Below are positions 1 through 7,992 of a stretch of 64,000 bases of DNA, piece after piece. The notes below the pieces were generated by a model. That model saw only the letters and a program-made list of their open reading frames with translations, was not told the origin of the DNA and made no database searches. Numbering within the stretch: the stretch's first letter is position 1; each line of letters opens with the position of its first letter. The DNA is from UMGS1590 sp963558655. Its GTDB lineage: Bacteria > Bacillota > Peptococcia > Peptococcales > Peptococcaceae. The position numbers and the translations under genes were made by a program. The DNA is taken from contig CAUWHJ010000006.1 in assembly GCA_963558655.1 (NCBI GenBank), positions 1 through 64,000 on the forward strand, written 5' to 3'.

Positions 1-53
1 GCCGAAAATACTTGCTACTCTTTTGCTGGGAAGATAGGTCATTGCCAGGATAA
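1..53 (+). rRNA. rrf: 5S ribosomal RNA, 3' end (partial)
   Basis: The first bases read like the 3' half of a bacterial 5S rRNA: a GCCGA segment, then a short helix, then the conserved GGGAAGATAGGTC stretch and a closing GCCAGG. The 5' part lies outside the window. An intrinsic terminator follows directly, as expected at the end of an rRNA operon. The exact 3' end is estimated. The call rests on recognising conserved 5S segments, not on an alignment. Confidence 0.82.
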
Positions 54-58
54 AGAGG

Positions 59-93
59 AACCCCCACCTTGCTGATGCAGGGTGGGGGTTTTT
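59..93 (+). terminator. Intrinsic terminator of rRNA operon
   Basis: AACCCCCACC pairs with GGGTGGGGGTT around an 11-base loop, followed by a run of T. It sits just after the 5S end. Confidence 0.85.
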
Positions 94-129
94 GTTGTGT
101 TGGGTGTGTTTTTTAGAAAATGTGCTTTT

Positions 130-171
130 ATAGCAAAATCTTATCCACAGCTGTGGATAAGATTTTGCTAT
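130..171. repeat. 42-bp perfect palindrome with two DnaA boxes
   Basis: The 21-base arms 130-150 and 151-171 are exact reverse complements with no spacer. The centre holds TTATCCACA (141-149) and TGTGGATAA (152-160), two perfect consensus DnaA boxes head to head, two bases apart. No T-run follows on either strand, so it is not an ordinary terminator. It lies between the rRNA operon and the convergent LysR gene. Confidence 0.8.
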
Positions 172-197
172 CTGTGCTCAATAAACGCGGTGTATGT

Positions 198-1082
198 CTA
201 ATAGTCATTTATTTGACTAAAAAAGTTGGAGAGCTTTTTAATGAAAGGATTATCGTTTCCTTTTTTCCAAACCATAACGTGCGTAATTTTGGCCGCTTCG
301 TTCGGTATAGTAAGTGCCTTATACTGCTTGTAGCAGTGCGTTTCATAGTAGGTGCTCGAAAGGAGCATGATGCCAGCTCCCATATCAGCGTAAACAAAAC
401 CTGCTACAAGCGAATCCACATGACGAATATGCGGCTTCAGTTTCATTTTTTCCAGTGTGCGGAGAATACGGGAGTTCCCGCGTGGTTTTCTATCGACAAG
501 AAGGAGGTCGAGGTTGGCAATGGCTTCTTCACAGGTTTCAGCTGGGTTATCGTTGTTAATTACCATGACGATCTCGCTGTTGTAGACAGGAATACTGGCA
601 AAATCAGTAGGAAGCGTTTCCTTATTTCTTAGAATGAGAAATGCCACGTCACAATCCCCGTCTGTCAACTGGTCAAGACATTCCTGGAAGGAAGTGCAGG
701 TCATCGAGAGTGTGACGCCAGGATGTGCCTTCGAGAAATTGGCAATGGTGCTTGTGATGCCTGTACCTTCGTAATGGTCTTCGGTTTCATCGAAACTGAT
801 ACGAAGAAGTCCTTCGTCCTGAGCACTGTGAATCCGAATAATTTCAGGGAGATTATTCGTCTGTTCCACGAGATTTTTTGCCGGCGTAATGAGTTTTTGG
901 CCGGCTGCCGTCAGGTAAACGTTGCGCCGGTCTCGTTCAAAAAGGGGAACGCCTATTTCCTGTTCGAGTTCTGCAATTTGGTAGCTGAGAGTAGGTTGTG
1001 AGATATATAGAGCTTCAGCGGCACGGCTGAAGTTAAGAAGTTCTGCGACTTTGAGAAAACATTCAAGCTGTTTGATTTCCAT
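198..1082 (-). CDS. LysR-family transcriptional regulator
   Basis: This 294-residue protein has the usual LysR length. The N-terminal winged helix-turn-helix (about residues 1-60) has the family pattern of an FSRAAEALYISQPTLS helix followed by a LEQEIGVPLFER wing and LTAAGQ. A type 2 periplasmic-binding-like effector domain follows. The ATG at 1082 has a good AAAGGAGG site in front. The gene lies downstream of, and in the same direction as, a DASS transporter, with a terminator between them. It probably controls the transporter and the divergent enoate reductase in response to a carboxylate-type ligand; that role is inferred from position. Confidence 0.93.
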   Translation of the reverse strand: MEIKQLECFLKVAELLNFSRAAEALYISQPTLSYQIAELEQEIGVPLFERDRRNVYLTAAGQKLITPAKNLVEQTNNLPEIIRIHSAQDEGLLRISFDETEDHYEGTGITSTIANFSKAHPGVTLSMTCTSFQECLDQLTDGDCDVAFLILRNKETLPTDFASIPVYNSEIVMVINNDNPAETCEEAIANLDLLLVDRKPRGNSRILRTLEKMKLKPHIRHVDSLVAGFVYADMGAGIMLLSSTYYETHCYKQYKALTIPNEAAKITHVMVWKKGNDNPFIKKLSNFFSQINDY

Positions 1083-1147
1083 TCTATTTCCTCCTTTGCA
1101 TCAATAACTATCATAGATGAGAAGGGAATGTTGGTCAAGCAGTGCAC

Positions 1148-1185
1148 AAAAAATACCTCTTTCGGTGAGCGAAAGAGGTATTTTT
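1148..1185 (-). terminator. Terminator of DASS transporter gene
   Basis: AAAAATACCTCTTTCG pairs with CGAAAGAGGTATTTTT around a tiny loop, between the transporter stop and the LysR start. U-runs exist on both strands, so it may act bidirectionally. Confidence 0.8.
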
Positions 1186-1199
1186 GTGTTGACTTAAAT

Positions 1200-2600
1200 T
1201 CATACAATGTGAACAACGAACATCCACCAAGGAATCATGATAGCAACGGTGAAGAGCGTAGAAACCGCCATCTTGATGCCGCCTAATTTAGCAAAATCTC
1301 GTAGCGTGACATAACCCATACTAAAGAAAATGAGGTATGTACCAATTTCATATGGCAGCATGAGCTGATCGAGACCAAGGTAGAAAGAGTAGGTCGTTGC
1401 CAGTGGCGTTACTCCGATGGTTAATGCAATACCAGAAAGCAGTGGCGCAATGGAAGACATAGCAGCCATTGGCGTAAGCAAGAAGTTGACAAGCACCCCA
1501 AAGATGAAAACGATAATCAAAAATTCGTAGGTGCTGGTATCTGAGAGCAATGGAACAATCATGTTGACGATAAACTGACCAGCGCCGCAACTTGCAGCAA
1601 CAGTACCAATGGAAAGGCAGGCTACAATAAAGAAAATAACATTGAAGTTGATACGGCGGAAATGATCGACAGTCGCAACTTTGATGCCAGGCAGATAGCA
1701 GATAATAGGAGCCAAAAGGAAGCCGTACAGCATATTCCAACCGGTCCAACGATTGCTTAATAGATAGATGAGCAAGATAAGCAGAATGACGAGCACTTTC
1801 TTGTCATTCGTAGACATACGACCCAGTTCTTGCAGTTGGCTTTGGAAGTAGGCTTTCCCGTTGATTGGCTTTTCTGGTTTCATGATTTTTGTAATGATAA
1901 AGGCCATAATGAATGGTAAGAGAACGAGAGGAAGGTCCTGCCAGAAGAAGTCGATGAAGTTTGTATTCAATGTAGCAGGATCGACGCCTTCTACGCTCTT
2001 AGACATATCTAAGAACATCTGGATACCAGATGGCGAATAAATGAAGCCAGAAGCAATGTGGAAGCCGAAGCAGGCTGCCATGAGGATACCACCAGAAGCC
2101 TTGCCCACAGGTAGGTTTAATGATTTGATGATGGAAAGAGTGATAGCGGCCACAGCCATACTGGTCCATGTGCCAGGAACGATGATAATGGAAAGCATTG
2201 CGGTCAAAGTAATACCATAGATGATACCTTTATATGTGCCGCCTGTCCAGATGATACAATGATAGGCAATACGTTTGAGGATTGTGGTATCGTCCAAGAT
2301 GTTTACCAAAAGCAGAGTCGCTAAGATATACCAAGGAATATCGTTGGTCCAAGCAGAGAACACAGTCGCCGATGGTGCAATATTAGTAATGATGTACAAG
2401 AGCATCATGAGAATACCAGCGATTGCGTTATCCACTTCATCAAAACAGAACATGGCGATACCCATGAGGGTAATGGCGAAGAAGGTTCTAATTTGTGGTG
2501 TGAATGATTCACTGGTTGGTATGAGTAAAATAATAACAGGTAATGCGATGGTAACAATCCAACTTATTAGGCTTTTACGAGACATTTTACTGGTCGTCAT
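1200..2600 (-). CDS. DASS-family anion:sodium symporter
   Basis: A 466-residue polytopic membrane protein with about a dozen hydrophobic segments over its whole length and a short charged N-terminus. Length and helix pattern fit the divalent anion:Na+ symporter (DASS, SLC13/CitT) family, which imports di- or tricarboxylates or sulfate-like anions. The ATG at 2600 is preceded by GGAGG at proper spacing. The gene is divergent from the enoate reductase at 2959 and followed by a LysR gene, so its substrate is plausibly an unsaturated carboxylate reduced by that enzyme (inference). A second, more AT-rich DASS protein lies at 60956. Confidence 0.85.
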   Translation of the reverse strand: MTTSKMSRKSLISWIVTIALPVIILLIPTSESFTPQIRTFFAITLMGIAMFCFDEVDNAIAGILMMLLYIITNIAPSATVFSAWTNDIPWYILATLLLVNILDDTTILKRIAYHCIIWTGGTYKGIIYGITLTAMLSIIIVPGTWTSMAVAAITLSIIKSLNLPVGKASGGILMAACFGFHIASGFIYSPSGIQMFLDMSKSVEGVDPATLNTNFIDFFWQDLPLVLLPFIMAFIITKIMKPEKPINGKAYFQSQLQELGRMSTNDKKVLVILLILLIYLLSNRWTGWNMLYGFLLAPIICYLPGIKVATVDHFRRINFNVIFFIVACLSIGTVAASCGAGQFIVNMIVPLLSDTSTYEFLIIVFIFGVLVNFLLTPMAAMSSIAPLLSGIALTIGVTPLATTYSFYLGLDQLMLPYEIGTYLIFFSMGYVTLRDFAKLGGIKMAVSTLFTVAIMIPWWMFVVHIV

Positions 2601-2958
2601 GTGAAATCCTCCTTTTCTCTGTTCTCAACAATGCTAAAGCAGAAGATTCACTATACAAATTATAAATTGTACTAATGGAAATGAAAAATAGGAGATTTCA
2701 ATAAGCCTGATAGAAATATTGCATAAATACAGATTATGGATTGCATTAGGAGAAAATTCTCTGTATTCGTATGATTATCAAAAGAGAAAATAAAATAATT
2801 GAAAAGAAATTGTGAAAAAACGTGCTTTAATAGAAAAAGTTAATAAGCCTGATTTATGGGTTGTATTTCAAAATAGCGTGTTCATGAGCTATGATGACCT
2901 TAATCTCACAACGCTTTAGCGGAACATTTTTACAACAAATTGATAAGGAGAAATCATT
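2601..2958. promoter_or_regulatory. Divergent regulatory region with repeated motif
   Basis: This 358-bp AT-rich region separates the DASS gene and the enoate reductase. AATAAGCCTGAT occurs twice, at 2700-2711 and 2842-2853, and each copy is followed by a related element (GATTATGGATTGCATT at 2732, GATTTATGGGTTGTATT at 2851). A TACAA-N8-TTGTA dyad lies near 2655. These are candidate LysR or other regulator sites. No gene is visible here. Confidence 0.45.
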
Positions 2959-4926
2959 ATGAACAAGCAATATCCACATATTTTTGAGCCAATCACGATT
3001 GGTAATGTTACTTTCAAAAACCGTATCTTCACTGCACCTTCGATGTCACACATGATTCAAAACAACGAACCGACCTATCCTGAAATGCCTTTCATCTGTA
3101 ACTACCTTGAAAAAGCCAAGGGCGGTGTTGCTCAGGTAGAATGTGGTGGCCAGCAGGTTAACGATCCTGGTAAAAACCAAATTCATTCCAATTTTGATAT
3201 TGAGAATCCAAAAGGCTGGCGTAACTTCATTCATATGACCAACGCCATTCATTTCTACGACGCCAAAGCTTCCTATGAACTTATCCACTTTGGTTCTGAA
3301 GGGGAATATACGGATGAAGCGAAGAAACATAAAATCTATGGCTGCTCTGAATTTACCCGTAATGACGGTCTCCATTTTTATGAAATGCCTTACGAAGAAA
3401 TGGACAAACTGGCCAATCGTTATGCTGATTTAGCAGAATGTGTGAAGTTTTGCGGTTTTGATACGTTGCTTATTCACGGCGGCCATGGGACGCTTTTACA
3501 GGAATTTGTTTCTCCTCGTTCCAATCACCGCACAGATGAATTTGGTGGTTCCATCGAAAACAGAGCACGCTTCCCAATGATGGTTTTGGACCGTATTCGT
3601 GAACGTGTTGGCCGTGATCTGCTTATTGAATATCGTATTTCCGGTTCTGAATGTGTGCCTGGGGGCTTTGAAATTGGCGAATGTATCGAATTTCTCAAGC
3701 TGATTCAGGATCGCATTGACATCGCTCATATCTCTGCCGGTGTTGTTCGTGAACCACGTTTGCGCGCTATTACTCACCCAACCGGTTTTCTGCCAGAAGC
3801 TTGCAACGCTTATTTGGCTAAAGCCGTAAAAGAGTGCCCAGATATTCACATTCCAGTGTTGACGCTGGGTGCGTTCCAGGACCCAGAAGCCATCGAACGA
3901 GTATTGGCTAATGGAGAAGCAGATATTGTCGCCATGGCGCGTGGTACTATCGCTGACCCATACACCGTAAAGAAGATCAAAGAAGGCCGTCCTGAAGATA
4001 TTGTTCCTTGCATCAAGTGCTTCCAGTGTTTGGACGATTTCAAGAAAAGTCATATGTACTCCTGTGCTGTCAACCCTATTGCCGGTCGCGAAACCCAGTT
4101 GGATATGCTGGTTCCAAAAGACTATAAGAAGCAGAACGTTGCCATCATTGGTGGTGGCCCAGCAGGCATGAAGACGGCAATTTTGGCTGCTGAACGCGGT
4201 CACACTGTAACGATTTTTGAAAAACAGGACGTTCTCGGTGGGCAGCTCAATGACGCTGATTTCATGTCTTTCAAGTACGATCTGCGTAAATACAAAAACT
4301 ATCTCATCAACCATGTGATGAAAAACGACAACATCACGGTCAAACTGAATACGACCGCAACGCCAGAAGCTATTAAGGAAATGGGCTTTGACAGCGTGGT
4401 TTGCGCCATCGGTGCTGAACCAATCATTCCACCAATTCCAGGCGTAGATGGTGCGAATGTTATCTGGGCTGGTGATAGCTTTACCCAACCAGAAGCTGTT
4501 GGTCGTTCTTTGGTTGTTATTGGTGGTGGCCAGGTTGGCTGCGAAACAGCGGTACATTACGGTATGCAGGATAAGAAGGTAACGGTGCTTGAGATGAAGT
4601 CCGCTTTGGCACGCGATGCAATGCGTACCTACCGTGAAGAACTGGAAGGCCAGGTACACGACCATTGCGAAGCAATTACTGATGCGAAGGTGACGGCGAT
4701 TGAAGCAGACGGCGTAACCTATATGGACAAAGACGGTGAAACCCACAAAATTCCTTGCGACACCGTTATTTTGGCTGTTGGTATGAAGGCATTGACGAAA
4801 GAAGCAGAAACCTTCCGTGGCTGTGCTGAAAACTTCCGAAAGCTCGGTGACTGTGTGAAAGTGGGAAATGTGCGTACTGTTACGCGTGCTGCCTTTGATA
4901 CGGCTATGACGCTGGGTGCTTATTAA
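2959..4926 (+). CDS. Old-yellow-enzyme family enoate / 2,4-dienoyl-CoA-type reductase
   Basis: A 655-residue, three-part flavoenzyme. An FMN-binding TIM barrel (about 1-340) is followed by a cysteine cluster C351, C354, C357, C369 that would hold a [4Fe-4S] cluster. Next come an FAD-binding Rossmann motif GGGPAG near residue 398 and a second NAD(P)H motif GGGQVG near 523. This is the architecture of FadH, BaiCD/BaiH and clostridial 2-enoate reductases, which reduce a C=C bond next to a carbonyl. The start has AAGGAG upstream. The divergent DASS transporter suggests the substrate is an imported unsaturated carboxylate; which one cannot be told from sequence. Confidence 0.9.
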   Translation: MNKQYPHIFEPITIGNVTFKNRIFTAPSMSHMIQNNEPTYPEMPFICNYLEKAKGGVAQVECGGQQVNDPGKNQIHSNFDIENPKGWRNFIHMTNAIHFYDAKASYELIHFGSEGEYTDEAKKHKIYGCSEFTRNDGLHFYEMPYEEMDKLANRYADLAECVKFCGFDTLLIHGGHGTLLQEFVSPRSNHRTDEFGGSIENRARFPMMVLDRIRERVGRDLLIEYRISGSECVPGGFEIGECIEFLKLIQDRIDIAHISAGVVREPRLRAITHPTGFLPEACNAYLAKAVKECPDIHIPVLTLGAFQDPEAIERVLANGEADIVAMARGTIADPYTVKKIKEGRPEDIVPCIKCFQCLDDFKKSHMYSCAVNPIAGRETQLDMLVPKDYKKQNVAIIGGGPAGMKTAILAAERGHTVTIFEKQDVLGGQLNDADFMSFKYDLRKYKNYLINHVMKNDNITVKLNTTATPEAIKEMGFDSVVCAIGAEPIIPPIPGVDGANVIWAGDSFTQPEAVGRSLVVIGGGQVGCETAVHYGMQDKKVTVLEMKSALARDAMRTYREELEGQVHDHCEAITDAKVTAIEADGVTYMDKDGETHKIPCDTVILAVGMKALTKEAETFRGCAENFRKLGDCVKVGNVRTVTRAAFDTAMTLGAY

Positions 4927-4955
4927 ACATTCATTTCTTCATAATAAAGTTGTAT

Positions 4956-4996
4956 AAAAAAGTCCCAACATCTTTTTTAGATGTTGGGACTTTTTT
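4956..4996 (+). terminator. Terminator of enoate reductase
   Basis: AAAAAAGTCCCAACATC pairs with GATGTTGGGACTTTTTT; a strong stem with a U-run. Confidence 0.88.
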
Positions 4997-5145
4997 ATTA
5001 TAGACGAGATACAAGAAATTTGTGGTGACGAAGTAATGTTTTTCTTTTGGATGGATTGTTGGTTGTAATGAAGATAACATTGACTGCCTATAAAGCTGTT
5101 GGGAGGTGGTTCTGCGTGTTGGTTTGTTGGCTTTGGTTTGTAGGC

Positions 5146-5198
5146 TTGACATGCGTTGACATGAATCCTATACTGTTATATATACAGCATGCTGTATA
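5146..5198 (+). promoter_or_regulatory. MarR promoter and 18-bp palindromic operator
   Basis: TTGACA (5146-5151), a 17-bp spacer and TATACT (5169-5174) form a near-consensus sigma-A promoter. Immediately downstream, TATACAGCATGCTGTATA (5181-5198) is a perfect palindrome over the expected transcription start, a typical place for an autorepressor such as the MarR protein that follows. Confidence 0.75.
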
Positions 5199-5214
5199 AT
5201 ATGGAGGGTTAAAG

Positions 5215-5643
5215 ATGGAAGAACAGGAACTTTATATGACGCGCAAACTGTTGCAACTGGCACGTATGATTACACATCGACGCAATGCAGAGCTTTCGGT
5301 TTTAGGTTTAACTGCCTCTCAAGCAGATGCTTTGAATTATTTTTTCGATCATCCGCAGAAAACGGTGGCGGATCTCAAGCAGTATTTGGGTGTGACGCAT
5401 CAAACGGCGTGTGGATTGGTTGATCGTATGGCAGATAAAGAATTGCTTACATTGGCGCCGTCGATGGAGGATGGTCGCTGTAAACTTGTGTCGGTCACGG
5501 CAAAGGGGCAGTCGCTGGTGGCGCACATGGCAAAAAATCGTGGAGCGACAGCGCAAGCGATGGTGCAGGGGATGACGGAAGCGGAATGCCAGGCGTTTTA
5601 TGCTTTGCTGTTGAAGGCGCTTGATAATATGTCGGATGAATAA
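5215..5643 (+). CDS. MarR-family transcriptional regulator
   Basis: This 142-residue protein has the MarR winged-helix fold pattern. A recognition helix region (KQYLGVTHQTACGLVDRM) and a wing with DGRC and VTAKG are visible around residues 60-105, with dimerisation helices at both ends. GGAGG precedes the ATG. A perfect palindrome sits over its own promoter, so it very likely represses itself and the YczE-like membrane protein that follows by a few bases. The same MarR plus membrane-protein pairing recurs at 21538-23254. Confidence 0.92.
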   Translation: MEEQELYMTRKLLQLARMITHRRNAELSVLGLTASQADALNYFFDHPQKTVADLKQYLGVTHQTACGLVDRMADKELLTLAPSMEDGRCKLVSVTAKGQSLVAHMAKNRGATAQAMVQGMTEAECQAFYALLLKALDNMSDE

Positions 5644-5675
5644 AGCGTATGTTGTGTGAGGAGAATGAGAGGGTA

Positions 5676-6311
5676 ATGAAACGTTGGATCTATTACATTG
5701 TTGGGCTGAATTTGATTGCTGCTGCGGTCGTTCTCAATATTCGCTTTGATCTTGGTGTGGCGGCGTTTAGTTCGGTGATGTATGCAATTGCTGAGCTTTA
5801 TGATATTTCTATGGGAACGGCTTCGATTCTTTGTTATTTGTTTTTTGTGGTGTTGCAATGTGTGCTTCTCCGGCGCGCAACGATGAATGTACTGTTGGAG
5901 ATTCCGCTATCGTTTGCTTTTGGTATTCTTATTGATGTCTATGATGCAGTGATCCCAGAAATGGCACTTGGTCTTGTGTTGAAGTTTGTATGCTTTGCGT
6001 TGACGCTTTTTGTCACAGCCTTTGGTGTTTTCCTTTGCGTTAAGACGGATCTGGTGCTTACACCTATTGAGGGCATTGTTAAGACCATTTCAGACGTTTT
6101 TCACTTGCGTTTTTCGCTGGTTAAAAATAGCTTTGATCTTTCGATGGTTGTTGTCAGCGCTTTACTTTGTTTGTTTAACCAGGCGCCGTTCTATGGTATC
6201 GGCATTGGCACCGTGCTTTCGGCCATCTTTGTTGGTCGCATTATAAAAATTTACGAAGGTCATGTGTTCGTGCATACAGACTTTCGCCATTCTCAGAATG
6301 TTGCTGTATAA
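5676..6311 (+). CDS. YczE/YitT-like integral membrane protein
   Basis: About 211 residues with five or six hydrophobic helices and the signature of the YczE/YyaS/DUF6198 group: an N-terminal helix, then a segment resembling FDLGVAAFSSV, equivalent to KADLGTSPISS in the paralogue at 21965. I chose the ATG at 5676 because GAGGAG lies about 12 bases upstream; an in-frame ATG at 5649 lacks a ribosome site. It is co-transcribed with the MarR gene. Function is unknown; YczE relatives affect surfactin production in Bacillus and are suspected transporters. Confidence 0.78.
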   Translation: MKRWIYYIVGLNLIAAAVVLNIRFDLGVAAFSSVMYAIAELYDISMGTASILCYLFFVVLQCVLLRRATMNVLLEIPLSFAFGILIDVYDAVIPEMALGLVLKFVCFALTLFVTAFGVFLCVKTDLVLTPIEGIVKTISDVFHLRFSLVKNSFDLSMVVVSALLCLFNQAPFYGIGIGTVLSAIFVGRIIKIYEGHVFVHTDFRHSQNVAV

Positions 6312-6315
6312 ATTT

Positions 6316-6353
6316 GAAAAAGCTGTTATGGAAAACATCCATAACAGCTTTTT
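6316..6353. terminator. Bidirectional terminator between convergent genes
   Basis: AAAAAGCTGTTATGG pairs with CCATAACAGCTTTTT. It serves the YczE-like gene and possibly the convergent DUF2075 gene. Confidence 0.85.
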
Positions 6354-6380
6354 GGCTTTAACGGGAAAGAGGGATAGCAT

Positions 6381-7847
6381 TCATCTTTCTATCAACCGCA
6401 ATAAAGCAAGGTAGAGGTTGTTGTAGACGATGAGGCGGAGTTGGTTGGTGGTGCGGGTGATGATTTGATAGAGGGCACGTTTGGCGGCGCTGGTTTGATC
6501 GGTGGTTTGGAGGTGGCCGGTGGGGTCGTAGAAGAAGCGGCGATCGAGGATGGTGGCGATGCGGGAAAATTCGCTTGAGGGCAGGCGTTGGATGTCTTGG
6601 GCGCCATAGGGCGCAAGAGGTATGCCGGGGCCGGAGGCGTCGCTGGTGAGGAGTGTCCAGCCTTGATTTGTGAGGTAGGCACTGGTGGCGCGGAGATCGT
6701 CGGCTTCGTAGAGGTAGTCGATTTGCACGCAGTCGTAAGGCGGGTGCTGCGGTTTGGCGCCGTTTTTGAAGAGGTTGGCGATGAAAGCGGCGAGGGTGTT
6801 GTTGATGCGAATTTTGTCAGAGAGTGCTTTTTTGGAGAAGCGCAGGTTGGCATGGCGTTTTTGTAAGCTGTCAAGGGGTGATGCAGCGGCTTTGCCAAGT
6901 TCTGGCGCTGTGTCGAAAGCAAGGAGCAAGGTGGTGCCTTTGGCTTGGGCGGCGTAAAGGAGGGCATCGAGGGCACTATTCGTGAGTTGTTGGGCATCAT
7001 CAATAAGAAGAAAGGAAAAACGGCTGGTCAGGGCGGCAGGGTGCACGTCGCTGTTGGCATAAATTGGCCAGCCGCTGGTGCGGCGAAAACGGCGCTGTTC
7101 TTCGCTGAGCGGCGCACTGTGCACGATGGCGATGTTTTCGCCGTTTGCAAGAAGATGCGCTGCCATGTCGTACAGCAGAAGGGTTTTGCCGGTGCCTGAT
7201 GGTGCTGCAAGGGTGAAGCAGGTGGTTGGCTCGTGGTTGCGCTCGCAAAGAATGTCTTTTTTCACAGATTGTTGGCTGGTGGTGAGAAAATATTGCCCGT
7301 TCATAAAGCGTTCGCTGTCCTTAAAAGGGGAGAGCAGGTAGTTTGCCGGAATAAAAAGTGCGTCTGGCTGGAGCGTGGTATCCACCACCTGTTCTTTCAG
7401 CACATCCACCACTTCTGCTGCCGAAACGGGCGTGAGTGTGTCGGTGGCGGGGTGGTATCTGTAAAAGCCGTCTTTGTCCACAAAGGTGAACAACGCCAGC
7501 GGCCGTTCGAGAAACCGCAAATAATGATGGTTGGCACGCATTTGGCGAAGCATCTTTTCTTCTTTGTCGATATGGCGCAATGCCGCCTTGAGTTCCACGT
7601 TCACCACGAGGCGATGACCAAAGCGCAGAAGGTCAAATTCTTTGCTGATGCGGTCGATGGTGTAGCCGGCAAACCAGCCGTCCAGCACTGCCATATCGGC
7701 GCCTTCGGCACGCAGCGTATCGCAGAATGAACGCAAAGTGCTAAGCTCATGGCTTTTGAAACGTTTCAAGCGCCGCTCCGCTGCCGTGCCAAGCTGCGCC
7801 AACGCCTGACCGCCCTGGTAAATTGAAAGCAAATGTTCCGCTTGCAT
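6381..7847 (-). CDS. DUF2075-type ATPase with nuclease-like N-terminus
   Basis: A 488-residue protein from the ATG at 7847, chosen because AGGAGG lies just upstream; a longer in-frame ORF has no support. Walker A (PSGTGKT, near residue 216), Walker B (LLIDDAQ, near 279) and a KIRIN motif near 345 followed by a C-terminal RALYQIITR segment match the DUF2075/Schlafen-type superfamily 1 helicase-like ATPases. Before the ATPase, residues of about 70-87 read EFDLL...VVNVELK, a plausible PD-(D/E)xK nuclease core. It stands alone between two terminators. Similar proteins occur in phage-defence contexts; that role here is only a possibility. Confidence 0.7.
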   Translation of the reverse strand: MQAEHLLSIYQGGQALAQLGTAAERRLKRFKSHELSTLRSFCDTLRAEGADMAVLDGWFAGYTIDRISKEFDLLRFGHRLVVNVELKAALRHIDKEEKMLRQMRANHHYLRFLERPLALFTFVDKDGFYRYHPATDTLTPVSAAEVVDVLKEQVVDTTLQPDALFIPANYLLSPFKDSERFMNGQYFLTTSQQSVKKDILCERNHEPTTCFTLAAPSGTGKTLLLYDMAAHLLANGENIAIVHSAPLSEEQRRFRRTSGWPIYANSDVHPAALTSRFSFLLIDDAQQLTNSALDALLYAAQAKGTTLLLAFDTAPELGKAAASPLDSLQKRHANLRFSKKALSDKIRINNTLAAFIANLFKNGAKPQHPPYDCVQIDYLYEADDLRATSAYLTNQGWTLLTSDASGPGIPLAPYGAQDIQRLPSSEFSRIATILDRRFFYDPTGHLQTTDQTSAAKRALYQIITRTTNQLRLIVYNNLYLALLRLIER

Positions 7848-7941
7848 GAAAAAACCTCCTTGCTCCGTTTTTCTTATCATACCGCATACCGACAAAAATA
7901 ACCAGCGCTTGTGAATCATACAATCGTTGTTGTAAAAATAC

Positions 7942-7980
7942 ACAAAAAAGGGAACGTTTCAAAGCGAAACGTTCCCTTTC
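7942..7980. terminator. Terminator, duplicated copy 1
   Basis: GGGAACGTTTC pairs with GAAACGTTCCC, with A and T runs outside. It is nearly base-for-base identical to the terminator at 12334-12373, so the SLH gene between them is bracketed by direct copies. It terminates the SLH gene. Confidence 0.88.
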
Positions 7981-7992
7981 TTAAGTGATTTT

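Noticed and set aside
3496..4746. 416-codon open frame on the minus strand opposite the enoate reductase
   Set aside because: It lies wholly within a well-supported flavoenzyme gene, has no ribosome site and encodes no recognisable domain. The same applies to the long antisense frames at 17815-19440, 55418-56761 and 12313-13536, and to the many frames opposite the SLH gene at 7993-12045.
4931..5152. 73-codon minus-strand frame between the enoate reductase and MarR
   Set aside because: It runs through the enoate-reductase terminator and the MarR promoter and has no ribosome site.
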